A stretch of 64,000 bases of DNA from an uncultured Bacteroidales bacterium (GTDB taxonomy: Bacteria; Bacteroidota; Bacteroidia; Bacteroidales; Paludibacteraceae), in the NCBI GenBank assembly GCA_944321895.1, contig CALUNA010000008.1:1-64000 (forward strand), read 5' to 3'. Positions 25,250 to 33,844 of this stretch are shown here, in pieces. Positions within the stretch are counted from its first letter, which is position 1. Every line of letters begins with the position of its first letter. The translations under genes were made by a program, and so were the position numbers. The notes beneath the pieces are model-generated. The model had not been told where the DNA came from. It made no database searches and saw only the letters and a program-made list of their open reading frames with translations.

Positions 25250-25575
25250 ACAATTGTGTATATCCAAATAAGCTATGAATAAATATAATCTCTGAAAGGT
25301 TTAAAATAAACCATGTTCTCCGTTATTTGGTTTTTCGGTCTGGACTTTCCATCATGGATTTCCTGCCTTAGGTCGCTGTGCCTTTGTTCTGGTTCTGGGC
25401 TTCCGGTTCTTGCTGCTTTATTTGCTGCCGCTTTCTTTCCGCGTACCCATGAGCCATTTGACATTGAGTGGCTTCTTGCCCGTTTTGTCTGCTTTGCCGT
25501 GGCGGCGTGGCAGCATTGCCGGGCGGAATTATCACAAAGGAGTTCCGGAATGCTTCGTGCTCGGAAAAAAATGAT

Positions 25576-25583
25576 TATTTTTG
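25576..25583 (+). promoter_or_regulatory. -7-like box for sufCD
   Basis: TATTTTTG, 21 bp before ATG 25605. A weak TTCG lies at the -33 position (25554-25557). This suggests sufCD has its own promoter. Confidence 0.4.
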
Positions 25584-25604
25584 CGCCTGAATTGTAAAAA
25601 GTAC

Positions 25605-26366
25605 ATGAAAACTATGATGTTGGAAATACGAAACCTGCATGCCGCCATCAACGGCAAGGAGATATTGAAGGGCGTGAACCTGACCGTGAATGCGGGTGAG
25701 GTACATGCCATAATGGGCCCGAACGGCGCCGGCAAATCGACTTTGTCGTCGGTGCTGACCGGCCATCCGGCTTTCACCGTTACGGAAGGAAGCGTTACGT
25801 TCAACGGCAAGAACCTGCTGGACATGCCGCCCGAGGTGCGTGCCCGCGAAGGCATATTCCTGAGTTTTCAATACCCGGTGGAGATACCCGGCGTCAGCAT
25901 GGTCAATTTCATGCGGGCGGCCGTGAACGAACACCGCAAGCACAACAACCTGCCGCCGTTGTCGGCTTCCGATTTCCTGCGGCTGATGCGCGAGAAAAAG
26001 GAACTGGTCGAAATGGACAACAAGCTGACCAACCGCTCGGTGAACGAAGGCTTTTCCGGCGGCGAGAAAAAACGCAACGAGATATTCCAAATGGCCATGC
26101 TCGAGCCGAAGCTGTCCATCCTGGACGAGACGGACTCCGGCCTCGACATCGACGCGTTGCGTATCGTGGCCAACGGCGTGAACAAGCTGAAGACGCCCGA
26201 CAACGCAAGCATTGTCATTACGCACTACCAGCGCCTGCTGGACTACATCGTTCCCGATTTCGTGCATATCCTGTACGATGGGCGCATCGTCAAGACGGGC
26301 ACCAAGGAGCTGGCACTCGAACTGGAAGAAAAAGGCTACGACTGGATTAAGCAGGAAACGGTATGA
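25605..26366 (+). CDS. sufC: Fe-S cluster assembly ATPase SufC
   Basis: 253 residues. ABC-type ATPase of the SufBCD scaffold. Walker [10 protein letters not shown], signature [11 protein letters not shown], Walker [13 protein letters not shown] and H-loop [10 protein letters not shown] are all intact; the ETDSGLD variant is diagnostic of SufC. Start ATG 25605 is first after the -7 box; ATG 25614 and 25617 are alternatives. Its TGA overlaps the sufD ATG (ATGA), so the two are coupled. sufB is missing on the upstream side. Confidence 0.96.
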   Translation: MKTMMLEIRNLHAAINGKEILKGVNLTVNAGEVHAIMGPNGAGKSTLSSVLTGHPAFTVTEGSVTFNGKNLLDMPPEVRAREGIFLSFQYPVEIPGVSMVNFMRAAVNEHRKHNNLPPLSASDFLRLMREKKELVEMDNKLTNRSVNEGFSGGEKKRNEIFQMAMLEPKLSILDETDSGLDIDALRIVANGVNKLKTPDNASIVITHYQRLLDYIVPDFVHILYDGRIVKTGTKELALELEEKGYDWIKQETV

Positions 26367-27706
26367 ATGAGCAGACTTACATAGACCTGTACGGACAATA
26401 TGCGGAAACGCTGAAAAACAATGCTGCGCCGGCGCTCAATGCCGCCCGCGACATGTTCTTTGAACGTTTTTGCCGCAGCGGTTTCCCGACGCGCCGCACG
26501 GAAAGCTACCGCCATACGGATTTCGGTGATGTGTTTGCCGTGGACTACGGCCTGAACCTGAACCGCCTGGCGTTTCCGGTCAATCCGTATGAGGTGTTCC
26601 ATTGTGATGTGCCGGGCATACAGTCCTACATGTATTTTGTCGTGAACGACATGTTCTATTCCGATGCACGGACAGCCGCCCAGCAGTTGCCCGCCGGAGT
26701 GGTCATTGGCAGCCTCAAACAGGTTTCCGAAGAACGTCCCGAACTGGTGGAACCCTACCTGTCCAGGCTCGCGGAGCGCAAGGACGACCCGTTTGTCGCG
26801 TTCAACGGCGCGTTTGCGCAGGATGGCTTCTTCATGTACGTGCCTGCCGGTGTAACGCTCGACCGGCCGGTGCAGCTGGTCAACATCATGCGTTCCGATG
26901 CCGACCTTATGGCGAACAGCCACAACCTGATTGTGCTGGAAGAGGGTGCGTCCGCCAAGCTGCTGGTGTGTGACCACGCAATGGGAGGCGCGCGCTTCTG
27001 CTCGACGCGCACCACGGAGGTTTTCCTCGGGGCACATGCCAACTATGAACACTACAAACTGGAAAGCACGTCGGAAAACATGTGCAACATTTGTTCGCTG
27101 CTCGTGCAGCAACAGGCCGGCTCCAACCTGTTGGCCAATATCATCACCCTGCACAACGGCATTACGCGCAACACGGTCCAGATTGACCTGGACGGCGAAG
27201 ATTGCGACACAATGCTGTGCGGCATGACCGTAGGCGGCCGCCACCAGCTGATAGACAACACGACGGCCATTATGCACAACCGGCCCGGTTGCCGCAGCAA
27301 CGAGTTGTTCAAATACATTTTGGAAGAAAATTCGATGGGCGTGTTCAACGGCCTGCTCAAGGTGGCACCAGATGCTCAGAAAACGGCTGCCTACCAGACC
27401 AACCGCAATATCCTGCTGTCGCCGACCGCCCGTATCCGCACCAAGCCGCAGTTGGAAATCTATGCCGATGACGTGAAGTGCTCGCACGGAGCCACTACCG
27501 GCCAGCTGGACGAATCGGCTTTGTTCTACATGCGCCAACGCGGCATTTCGGAGCAGGAAGCCAGGCTGTTGCTGATGTTCGCCTTCGTGCACGATGTCAT
27601 TGAGAATATCCGCGTCGATGTGCTGAAAGAACGCATCCGCCTGCTGGTGGAGAAACGCCTGCGCGGCGAAGGCAGCAAGTGCGACAGTTGCAGTTTCTGC
27701 AAATGA
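26363..27706 (+). CDS. sufD: Fe-S cluster assembly protein SufD
   Basis: 447 residues. Beta-helix partner of SufB in the SufBCD complex. The C-terminal half carries the family hallmarks [39 protein letters not shown] and [14 protein letters not shown]. It could be confused with SufB, but the N terminus (helical, ending in a [10 protein letters not shown]-type segment) and length fit SufD. It ends in an unusual Cys-rich tail, CDSCSFCK, which could bind metal. No sufS or sufU follows; the next gene is convergent. Confidence 0.93.
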   Translation: MNEQTYIDLYGQYAETLKNNAAPALNAARDMFFERFCRSGFPTRRTESYRHTDFGDVFAVDYGLNLNRLAFPVNPYEVFHCDVPGIQSYMYFVVNDMFYSDARTAAQQLPAGVVIGSLKQVSEERPELVEPYLSRLAERKDDPFVAFNGAFAQDGFFMYVPAGVTLDRPVQLVNIMRSDADLMANSHNLIVLEEGASAKLLVCDHAMGGARFCSTRTTEVFLGAHANYEHYKLESTSENMCNICSLLVQQQAGSNLLANIITLHNGITRNTVQIDLDGEDCDTMLCGMTVGGRHQLIDNTTAIMHNRPGCRSNELFKYILEENSMGVFNGLLKVAPDAQKTAAYQTNRNILLSPTARIRTKPQLEIYADDVKCSHGATTGQLDESALFYMRQRGISEQEARLLLMFAFVHDVIENIRVDVLKERIRLLVEKRLRGEGSKCDSCSFCK

Positions 27707-27747
27707 TTTCCAGCCAGGGGAAACCGCTTTCTTATAGGCGGTCGCGC

Positions 27748-28830
27748 TTATTTTCCCGATTTCCGGCGGTTGCAGTCGCGGCAGAGCATTTGGCAGTTCC
27801 CGGCTATGGTTTTGCCGCCGGCATGCCAAGGCGTTATGTGGTCGGCCTCCATGGCTGAAAGCTCAAAATGCCCGTTGCACAACGGGCATTTTCCTTGTTG
27901 CCGTTCATAGGCTTCGCGTTTCATGTTGTCCGTAAAAGCGCGGATGTTCAAAGCGCGTTCGTTGCCGGTGAGTACATATTCGTAGATGCCTGATTTTTTT
28001 GTTACATCGTCGTCACTCATTAGTTTGGCTACCTGCTGTTCCAAAGAATTGGCATCAAATGGCTTGGATTTTAGTTTGTTGTATAGGAATCCCCATTGGA
28101 CGCTCTGCATCTCGCGCCGGTATCTTGGAAAAAGTATTTTCACCCAATTAATGACAGATGTAAAATAAAGCCATAGTTCATTGGCGTTTGCATCGTGTTG
28201 GTGGTTGGCCATATACACTTCTATGTTTCCGCCAGAGAGCCAGTCGATGGCCGTTTCCAGATAGTCTTGGCGGATAGGGGAACCGCTCATGTATTTGCTT
28301 GCCATGCCGTATGCCGCGCAACCGTTCTTGCTGAAATAGCGTTTGGCATCGCTCACCCACGGGCCGGAATATACGGCGTTGCGCAATTCTTGTTCGGTAA
28401 GTTTTTCCCCGGCAATGTTGATGGTTCTGAACCATTGCAGCTTTTCGCTGTCGGAACCGCTGCAAACGTAAACCATCAGTTCATAGTCCAGAATTTGTTC
28501 CTGTTCATCGGTTTGCAGGTTGTGGAAGTAGCGCATGTCGAAGGCAAAGTCGCCATTTACATATTGGCAAATGCTGATGGTGCGCTGTTGGCCATCAATG
28601 ACCTCGAACGTGCCGTCCTCACGTGTTGCCCAATACATGACGTTGAGCGGGAAGCCCTGCACGACCGTGTCGATAACAGCATTGCGCTGTTTTTCCTTGT
28701 AGATAAATTCACGTTGGTAAGGCGGGCGGATGTCCAATTTCCCGCCATAGCCGAATACGCCGTTCTCGGCATTGTCCGTATAACCGGCCGTCAGGTCGCG
28801 AACGGTGATTTTCTTGAGTTCTATTTGCAT
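27748..28830 (-). CDS. DUF262 / HNH nuclease (GmrSD-like), probable restriction partner
   Basis: 360 residues. The N-terminal DUF262 (ParB/Srx-like) domain shows RPPYQREFIYKEKQRNAVID (about 36-55) and the nucleotide-handling motif VIDGQQRTISI (about 77-87). The C-terminal HNH module (about 315-360) has CPLCNG, then ADHITPWHAGG and CQMLCRDCNRRKSGK, with both zinc knuckles and the catalytic His-Asn-His pattern plausible. DUF262-HNH proteins act as restriction nucleases (GmrSD type IV) or partner a methyltransferase. It starts 6 bp after the EcoRI-family methyltransferase stop, so both are in one operon. Confidence 0.88.
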   Translation of the reverse strand: MQIELKKITVRDLTAGYTDNAENGVFGYGGKLDIRPPYQREFIYKEKQRNAVIDTVVQGFPLNVMYWATREDGTFEVIDGQQRTISICQYVNGDFAFDMRYFHNLQTDEQEQILDYELMVYVCSGSDSEKLQWFRTINIAGEKLTEQELRNAVYSGPWVSDAKRYFSKNGCAAYGMASKYMSGSPIRQDYLETAIDWLSGGNIEVYMANHQHDANANELWLYFTSVINWVKILFPRYRREMQSVQWGFLYNKLKSKPFDANSLEQQVAKLMSDDDVTKKSGIYEYVLTGNERALNIRAFTDNMKREAYERQQGKCPLCNGHFELSAMEADHITPWHAGGKTIAGNCQMLCRDCNRRKSGK

Positions 28831-28836
28831 GGTTGT

Positions 28837-29784
28837 TTATTTTTTGATTTTACGGATTAAAATGCGGAAATAGGGATATTTCCCGTTGATAGATAAATCT
28901 TTGTCATCATTCCCTTTTCTGAATCTGATTATCTCAAACTGTTCCGGGTTGTATTTGTCCAGAAACGTTATCGGTACGCCCATTGCGCCATCATAGTCCA
29001 TGGGAATGTCGGCGGTCTTGTCCACGTTTATGGCATCGTAGTTGTCGTATTTCGGGTAGTCATTGGGATTGTAGGTTTTATAAAGGATCAGGTTTTCGTG
29101 GCGTTTTTGAATGTCAAGATTGGTGAACCAAGTAACACCGGACACCCTAATCATTCCTTCCCTGTGGTTTCCAGCTGTAGCTGTATCTTGATATTTAGAA
29201 TAAAAATGTCCTGCTCCGCCTTTAAATCCGAAACCGAGCCATAATTTATTTTGCTTTATTAATGCAAAAATCTCCTTGTATGTAATAGCATTTTGATGTC
29301 CTATTATTATAAATTTCTTTTCATATTTAATCAATTGCGCCACATATTCCCGGAATAGTGAAAACGGCGGGTTGGTAACAACAATGTCGGCCTGTTTGAG
29401 CAGTTCTATGCATTCCGCGCTGCGGAAATCGCCGTCGCCTTTCAGTCTTTTCACGCCTATTTCTTCGGGATTGGGCACACGGTCGCCGTCCTTGTCTCCA
29501 TAATATTCCAGATAAATGGCCTGCTCGCTGTCGTTTTGCGAGAACAGATCACGGTTTTGGTTTTTGTAACAAGTGGTTATCAGTTTTTTCAGTCCCAAAC
29601 GTTCAAAGTTGTAGGAGAAATAGTGGAAAAAATTGCTGACACGCGGGTCATCGCAATTGCAGAGCACGGTTTTGCCTTGGAAATGCTCTTTGTAGTGTTT
29701 TAGTTCGCTTTCAATGTCGGCAAGTTGCGTATAGAACTCGTCTTTTTTGGCTTTCCGGGCGGCTTGGAGGTTTTCGTTTGCCAT
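28837..29784 (-). CDS. EcoRI-family adenine-specific DNA methyltransferase
   Basis: 315 residues from MANENLQAA (an ATG 11 codons upstream is in frame but lacks family sequence). Hallmarks are KKDEFYTQL (about 13-21), CDDPRVSNFFHYF (44-56), the adenine-methyltransferase motif NPPF (138-141) and a C-terminal PITFLDKYNPEQFEI segment. It would methylate adenine in a short recognition sequence with S-adenosylmethionine. It is the first gene of the pair with the DUF262-HNH protein and follows an unusually long structured leader. Many annotated genomes carry the same kind of pair, consistent with restriction-modification. Confidence 0.88.
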   Translation of the reverse strand: MANENLQAARKAKKDEFYTQLADIESELKHYKEHFQGKTVLCNCDDPRVSNFFHYFSYNFERLGLKKLITTCYKNQNRDLFSQNDSEQAIYLEYYGDKDGDRVPNPEEIGVKRLKGDGDFRSAECIELLKQADIVVTNPPFSLFREYVAQLIKYEKKFIIIGHQNAITYKEIFALIKQNKLWLGFGFKGGAGHFYSKYQDTATAGNHREGMIRVSGVTWFTNLDIQKRHENLILYKTYNPNDYPKYDNYDAINVDKTADIPMDYDGAMGVPITFLDKYNPEQFEIIRFRKGNDDKDLSINGKYPYFRILIRKIKK

Positions 29785-29841
29785 GATGATTGATAGTTTT
29801 TGTGCATGTGCTATCAATCACAACAGATCGAAATAAAAATA

Positions 29842-30011
29842 GGTGCGAGCCTTTTCACCGCATTCACGAGGAGCGTCGGAGAACCCCGTTGCACAATTGA
29901 AAATACTCGCACCAGAGCGCGAGCATTAACTTTTACATTGTGCAACGGAAATGACACTTTCCGTGAATGATGCTTTATCCGATTTATATCAAACCAAGAG
30001 TTTCCGACGCT
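29842..30011. repeat. Nested inverted repeats forming a rod-like structure in the methyltransferase leader
   Basis: CATTCACG (29861-29868) pairs with CGTGAATG (29962-29969). Inside it, CCGTTGCACAAT (29886-29897) pairs with ATTGTGCAACGG (29937-29948). Innermost is CTCGC (29906-29910) with GCGAG (29919-29923). The 17/13-nt unpaired parts between the first two stems make a large internal loop. Two further inverted pairs cross this fold: GGTGCGAG (29842-29849) with CTCGCACC (29906-29913), and AGCGTCGGA (29872-29880) with TCCGACGCT (30003-30011). It could be a small RNA, a leader switch or a decayed mobile element. Confidence 0.6.
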
Positions 30012-30123
30012 TTTGTTTTGAATGCGAATAATAGCTAATGCTTAATTAATATGTCGTTATAAATTCTTTTTTCTGTTAGTCGTCTATAATTTGAAAATGA
30101 AATTTTTGTATGATTTATCGCTG

Positions 30124-30131
30124 CAAATTTA
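30124..30131 (-). promoter_or_regulatory. -7-like box for the methyltransferase-nuclease operon
   Basis: The minus strand reads TAAATTTG. If used, the leader before ATG 29784 is about 330 nt and contains the nested inverted repeats. The intergenic stretch 29785-30223 has no ORF I would call. Confidence 0.35.
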
Positions 30132-30223
30132 GCAAAAAATACCAGTTGCAGGCATGCAAAATATGAAAAAACTGTCAATACGCTTTGGCATCCAACGCAT
30201 GGAAAATACCGTTGTCGTCTTTT

Positions 30224-31555
30224 TTACATAAGCTGGTCAATAAAGATAGCCAGAATGGCCAGCGGCGTAATGTATTTCAGCAGGAAAGCAAACACTTTCA
30301 GGTATTTCAGCTTGAGTTTTCCCTCGTTCGACAGTTCCGCCTCCATGCGTTTCCTGTCGAGCACCCAGCCGCAGAAAACGGCAATGGCCAGTCCGCCTAT
30401 CGGCATCAGGAATTTGGCCGTGAAGTTGTCGAGCAGGTCAAAGAAGCTCATGCCTGCTATCGTGTAGTCTTTCAGCAGGCCGAGCGACAGCGAAGCGAAC
30501 ACGCCGAGCACGGCAATGGTGCAGCTGGCAATGATGGCCGCTTTCCGGCGCGGCAGTTTCCATTCTTCGTTCATGAAGGCCGTGATGACTTCCAGCAACG
30601 AAATGGTCGAGGTGAGCGCGGCTATGCTCAGCAGCATGAAGAAGGCTATGGCCCAAATGTAGCCTCCCGGAATGTGCGCGAATACGTTCGGCAGGGTGAT
30701 AAACACCAGCTCGGGGCCTTGTGCGGGATTGATGCCCAGCGCGAACACGGCCGGAAAAATCGCAATGGCGGCCAAAACGGCTACCAATGTGTCTAATCCG
30801 GTAACTTGCAAGGCTGTGTGTTCCAGGTTGTTTTTCTTGTCTATGTAGGAACCGTAGGTAATCATGCAGCCCATGCCGAGGCTGAGCGAGAAAAATGCCT
30901 GTCCCATGGCACTCAACACCACTTCCGGCGTTATCTTGCTGAAATCGGGCTGAAAAAGGAAGGCCACTCCTTCCAGACCTCCGGGCAGGGTCAGTGAGCG
31001 CAGGCAGAGCACGAGCAGCAGCACGAACAGGACCGGCATCAGGATTTTCGCACTTTTTTCAATGCCGTTTTGTACGCCGGCGAGTACGACATAACACGTT
31101 ATGCCCACAAACAAAACCATCCAGATAATGGGGCGTATGGGGCGCGTGCTGAAATCAGCGAATGCCGCCGCCAGGTCGGCCGTCGATTTGTCGGCAAACT
31201 GGTTGGTGATGGCCTGCCAGATATATTCAATGGTCCAGCCTGCCACGACGCAATAGAAACCCATAATCAGGAACGAGCACAGCACGCCGGCATAGCCGAT
31301 AAACCGCCAGCGCGGATGTCCGATGCTGCGGAAGGCACCCGTTACGTTATGCTGTCCCATGCGTCCTATCAGCAGTTCCGCCAGCATGATGGGTAATCCC
31401 AACAACAACACACACAATATATAGACCAGCAGGAATGCACCGCCGCCCTGCTGTCCGAGTTCATACGGGAAACGCCAGATGTTGCCTAAACCTACGGCGG
31501 AGCCGGCCGCCGCTGCAATGATGCCAAGTTTGCTTCCGAAATTAGTACGGGCCAT
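30224..31555 (-). CDS. Neurotransmitter:sodium symporter family transporter
   Basis: 443 residues, about 11-12 transmembrane helices of the LeuT fold. The TM1 signature SAVGLGNIWRFPYELGQQGGGAFL and GLPIMLAELLIGR are clear, as are the TM6 SLSLGMGCMITYGSY and TM8 segments. It imports amino acids or related amines with Na+ in the inner membrane; the substrate cannot be read. The gene is single, with a TACTTTTG -7-like box on the minus strand (31649-31656), and is divergent from the DUF4290 gene. Confidence 0.94.
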   Translation of the reverse strand: MARTNFGSKLGIIAAAAGSAVGLGNIWRFPYELGQQGGGAFLLVYILCVLLLGLPIMLAELLIGRMGQHNVTGAFRSIGHPRWRFIGYAGVLCSFLIMGFYCVVAGWTIEYIWQAITNQFADKSTADLAAAFADFSTRPIRPIIWMVLFVGITCYVVLAGVQNGIEKSAKILMPVLFVLLLVLCLRSLTLPGGLEGVAFLFQPDFSKITPEVVLSAMGQAFFSLSLGMGCMITYGSYIDKKNNLEHTALQVTGLDTLVAVLAAIAIFPAVFALGINPAQGPELVFITLPNVFAHIPGGYIWAIAFFMLLSIAALTSTISLLEVITAFMNEEWKLPRRKAAIIASCTIAVLGVFASLSLGLLKDYTIAGMSFFDLLDNFTAKFLMPIGGLAIAVFCGWVLDRKRMEAELSNEGKLKLKYLKVFAFLLKYITPLAILAIFIDQLM

Positions 31556-31806
31556 ATAATTTGTTTTTACGGGTTGTATGTTTCTGTTTGTTTGCCTTTG
31601 CCGAAATCTTTTGTTTCGGTTTTTCTTTTTATGGGGCTATTTTGCGCGCAAAAGTAACTAAAAACAATGGAATATGATGCAAATTGATACAAAAAGTTGG
31701 AAATTTGTTGCTTTTCAGGTTTTGCGTACAGCTTTTCTGACCATTCCGGCACGCCGTTTTTTGTCATGCATGATGCATAATTTTGAAAAGTAAATGCTTT
31801 TTCAGT

Positions 31807-31837
31807 TTTGCTGAATGTACTAAAATCAGTACTTTTG
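31807..31837 (+). promoter_or_regulatory. Promoter for DUF4290-murA
   Basis: TTTG (31807-31810), 19 bp, TACTTTTG (31830-31837): a near-perfect Bacteroidota promoter. Transcription would start about 14 nt before ATG 31858, supporting that start rather than the upstream ATG at 31783. The rest of 31556-31857 holds only the divergent -7 box at 31649. Confidence 0.7.
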
Positions 31838-31857
31838 TGCTTTCATTTACAAATACA

Positions 31858-32469
31858 ATGGATTACCCAACATTGCAAGACAAGCTGATTATGCCTGAAT
31901 ACGGGCGCAACATCCAGAAAATGGTGGCACACGCCGTAACCATACAGGACCGTGAAGAACGGGCGAGATGTGTCCGGACCATCATTCATACCATGGGAAA
32001 CCTGTTCCCCTATTTGCGTGATGTGAACGATTTCAAACACAAACTGTGGGATCACCTGGCCATCATGTCCGATTTCAAGCTGGATATTGATTTCCCTTAT
32101 GAAAAGCCGCAGCCGGAAAGTTTCCATACGCATCCGGAGCCGATACCATACAAGCGTTCGCGTATCAGATATCCCCATTATGGCAGAACTGTTGAAGAAA
32201 TGATAGCCAAGGTGATAGAGATGGAAGATGGCGAACAGAAGGAGCAGATTGCGTTGAGCATAGCCAACCAGATGAAAAAGAATTTTGTACTCTGGAACAA
32301 GGAGGTGGTCGATGACAAGAAAATCCTGGAAGACCTGTATGAACTTTCGGATGGCAAGATCAGTCTGAATCCGGAACGCCTCAGGCTGTTGGGGTCCCGT
32401 GAGATATTGTATAAGAAACCCAACATGCCGAACCGTCCGAACAACAACCAACAAAGGCGCAGACGTTAA
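31858..32469 (+). CDS. DUF4290 family protein
   Basis: 203 residues. The core PEYGRNIQKMVAHAVTIQDREERARCVRTIIHTMGNLFPYLRD is characteristic of DUF4290, and the second half repeats a similar pattern (HYGRTVEEMIAKVIEMEDGEQKEQIA), suggesting internal duplication. It is a soluble helical protein with a basic, Asn/Arg-rich tail (NNNQQRRRR). The function is unknown. In Bacteroidota it is regularly encoded just before murA, as here with a 12-bp gap, so a link to cell-wall synthesis is inferred from context only. Confidence 0.9.
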   Translation: MDYPTLQDKLIMPEYGRNIQKMVAHAVTIQDREERARCVRTIIHTMGNLFPYLRDVNDFKHKLWDHLAIMSDFKLDIDFPYEKPQPESFHTHPEPIPYKRSRIRYPHYGRTVEEMIAKVIEMEDGEQKEQIALSIANQMKKNFVLWNKEVVDDKKILEDLYELSDGKISLNPERLRLLGSREILYKKPNMPNRPNNNQQRRRR

Positions 32470-32481
32470 TTTCCATACGAT

Positions 32482-33786
32482 ATGTCTTCTTTTAAAGTTG
32501 AGGGTGGCCATCGCCTGCAGGGCGAAATCGTGCCACAGGGAGCAAAGAACGAAGCCTTGCAGGTAATTTGCGCTACGTTGCTGACAACAGAACCCGTGAC
32601 CATATCCAACATCCCCGATATATTGGATGTGAATAATCTCATTCAGTTGCTTGCCGACATGGGTGTGCAGGTGGAGCATTTGTCTGAAGGCACGTGGCGT
32701 TTCTGTGCCTCCACAATCGACGAAGACTATCTGAACACGGATGCTTTTTACAGGCAGAGCGCTTCTTTGCGCGGTTCGGTCATGATTGTCGGTCCGTTAG
32801 TCAGGCGTCTGGGATGGGCTATTCTGCCCAAGCCGGGCGGTGACAAGATAGGCCGCCGGCGCCTGGACACGCATTTTGTAGGGATACAGAAGCTGGGTGC
32901 GGAGTTTGTGTTTGACCCCGACCGCAAGTTGTATGAAATAACGGCTCCGCACCTGCGGGGTACGTACATGTTGCTCGACGAGGCTTCCGTTACGGGTACG
33001 GCCAATATCTTGATGGCGGCCGTCTGTGCCGAAGGCACGACTACCATATACAATGCGGCATGCGAGCCTTATGTGCAGCAATTGTGCCGCATGCTGAACC
33101 GCATGGGCGCCCGCATATCGGGCATAGGGTCCAACCTGCTGACCATAGAAGGCGTGGAACGTCTTGGCGGATGCGAGCACCGTATCTTGCCCGACATGAT
33201 TGAAATCGGCAGTTTCATTGGCATGGCTGCCATGACAAGTTCGGAAATTACCATCAAGGATGTGGCCTACGATGAACTGGGAATCATACCGGACAGCTTC
33301 CGACGTCTTGGCGTGCAGTTGGTGCACCGCGATGATGACATTATCGTGCCGCGCCAGACCAATTACACCATAGAATCGTTTATCGATGGCTCCATCATGA
33401 CCATAGCCGACGCACCGTGGCCGGGACTGACGCCCGACCTGCTGAGCGTGATGCTTGTGGTGGCCACGAAGGCCAAGGGCAGCGTGCTGATTCACCAGAA
33501 AATGTTCGAGAGCCGCCTCTTCTTCGTGGACAAGCTGATTGACATGGGAGCGCAAATCATTTTGTGCGACCCGCACCGTGCCACGGTCATTGGTCTGGGC
33601 GACAATTTCTGTCTGCGGCCGGCAGTCATGAGCTCGCCGGACATCCGCGCCGGAATTGCCCTGCTGATTGCAGCCCTGTGTGCCAACGGAACGAGCATCA
33701 TACATAACATAGATCAGATTGACCGCGGTTACCAAAACATAGATGGCAGGCTTAACCGGCTCGGTGCACGTATTTCCCGAATATGA
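32482..33786 (+). CDS. murA: UDP-N-acetylglucosamine 1-carboxyvinyltransferase, Asp-type (fosfomycin-insensitive form)
   Basis: 434 residues. First committed step of peptidoglycan synthesis: transfer of enolpyruvate from PEP to UDP-GlcNAc. The fold and most motifs are intact (GAKNEAL at 20-26; GPLVRRLG). In the active-site loop, where most bacteria have PGGC-x-IG, this protein reads PGGDKIG, placing Asp at 121 in place of the catalytic and fosfomycin-reactive Cys (C115 in E. coli). Asp-type MurA is known in mycobacteria, chlamydiae, Borrelia and Bacteroidota and is active but not alkylated by fosfomycin. Co-transcribed with the DUF4290 gene. Confidence 0.95.
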   Translation: MSSFKVEGGHRLQGEIVPQGAKNEALQVICATLLTTEPVTISNIPDILDVNNLIQLLADMGVQVEHLSEGTWRFCASTIDEDYLNTDAFYRQSASLRGSVMIVGPLVRRLGWAILPKPGGDKIGRRRLDTHFVGIQKLGAEFVFDPDRKLYEITAPHLRGTYMLLDEASVTGTANILMAAVCAEGTTTIYNAACEPYVQQLCRMLNRMGARISGIGSNLLTIEGVERLGGCEHRILPDMIEIGSFIGMAAMTSSEITIKDVAYDELGIIPDSFRRLGVQLVHRDDDIIVPRQTNYTIESFIDGSIMTIADAPWPGLTPDLLSVMLVVATKAKGSVLIHQKMFESRLFFVDKLIDMGAQIILCDPHRATVIGLGDNFCLRPAVMSSPDIRAGIALLIAALCANGTSIIHNIDQIDRGYQNIDGRLNRLGARISRI

Positions 33787-33844
33787 AATGGAAATGCACA
33801 ACGGGATTTTCGACAATTTTAGACTTTAACTGTATATTGAAAAT

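Larger units (their letters stand above)
24801..25604. other. Long AT-rich intergenic region around the repeat array
   Basis: This 804-bp gap between the DUF6261 gene and sufC holds a -7-like box at 24857, the repeat array at 24997-25249, and a sufC -7 box at 25576. From 25292 to 25560 the sequence is less AT-rich and open on the minus strand, but I see no convincing start codon, family or promoter there. sufB, normally upstream of sufC, is absent. Confidence 0.5.

Noticed and set aside
25273-25464. Leftward 63-codon ORF between the repeat array and sufC
   Set aside because: It has no promoter or family, runs into the AT-rich array, and its upstream frame stays open without an ATG. I treat it as chance coding.
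26363-27706. SufB as the identity of the gene after sufC
   Set aside because: The length, helical N terminus and sequence of the C-terminal core fit SufD better.
29842-30011. tRNA, SRP RNA or tmRNA in the structured leader
   Set aside because: No cloverleaf, no SRP tetraloop core and no tmRNA-like ends can be found on either strand.
32482-33786. Calling the MurA-like protein a different enolpyruvyl transferase because the catalytic Cys is missing
   Set aside because: All other MurA motifs and the DUF4290 neighbour fit MurA, and the Asp substitution is a known natural variant.
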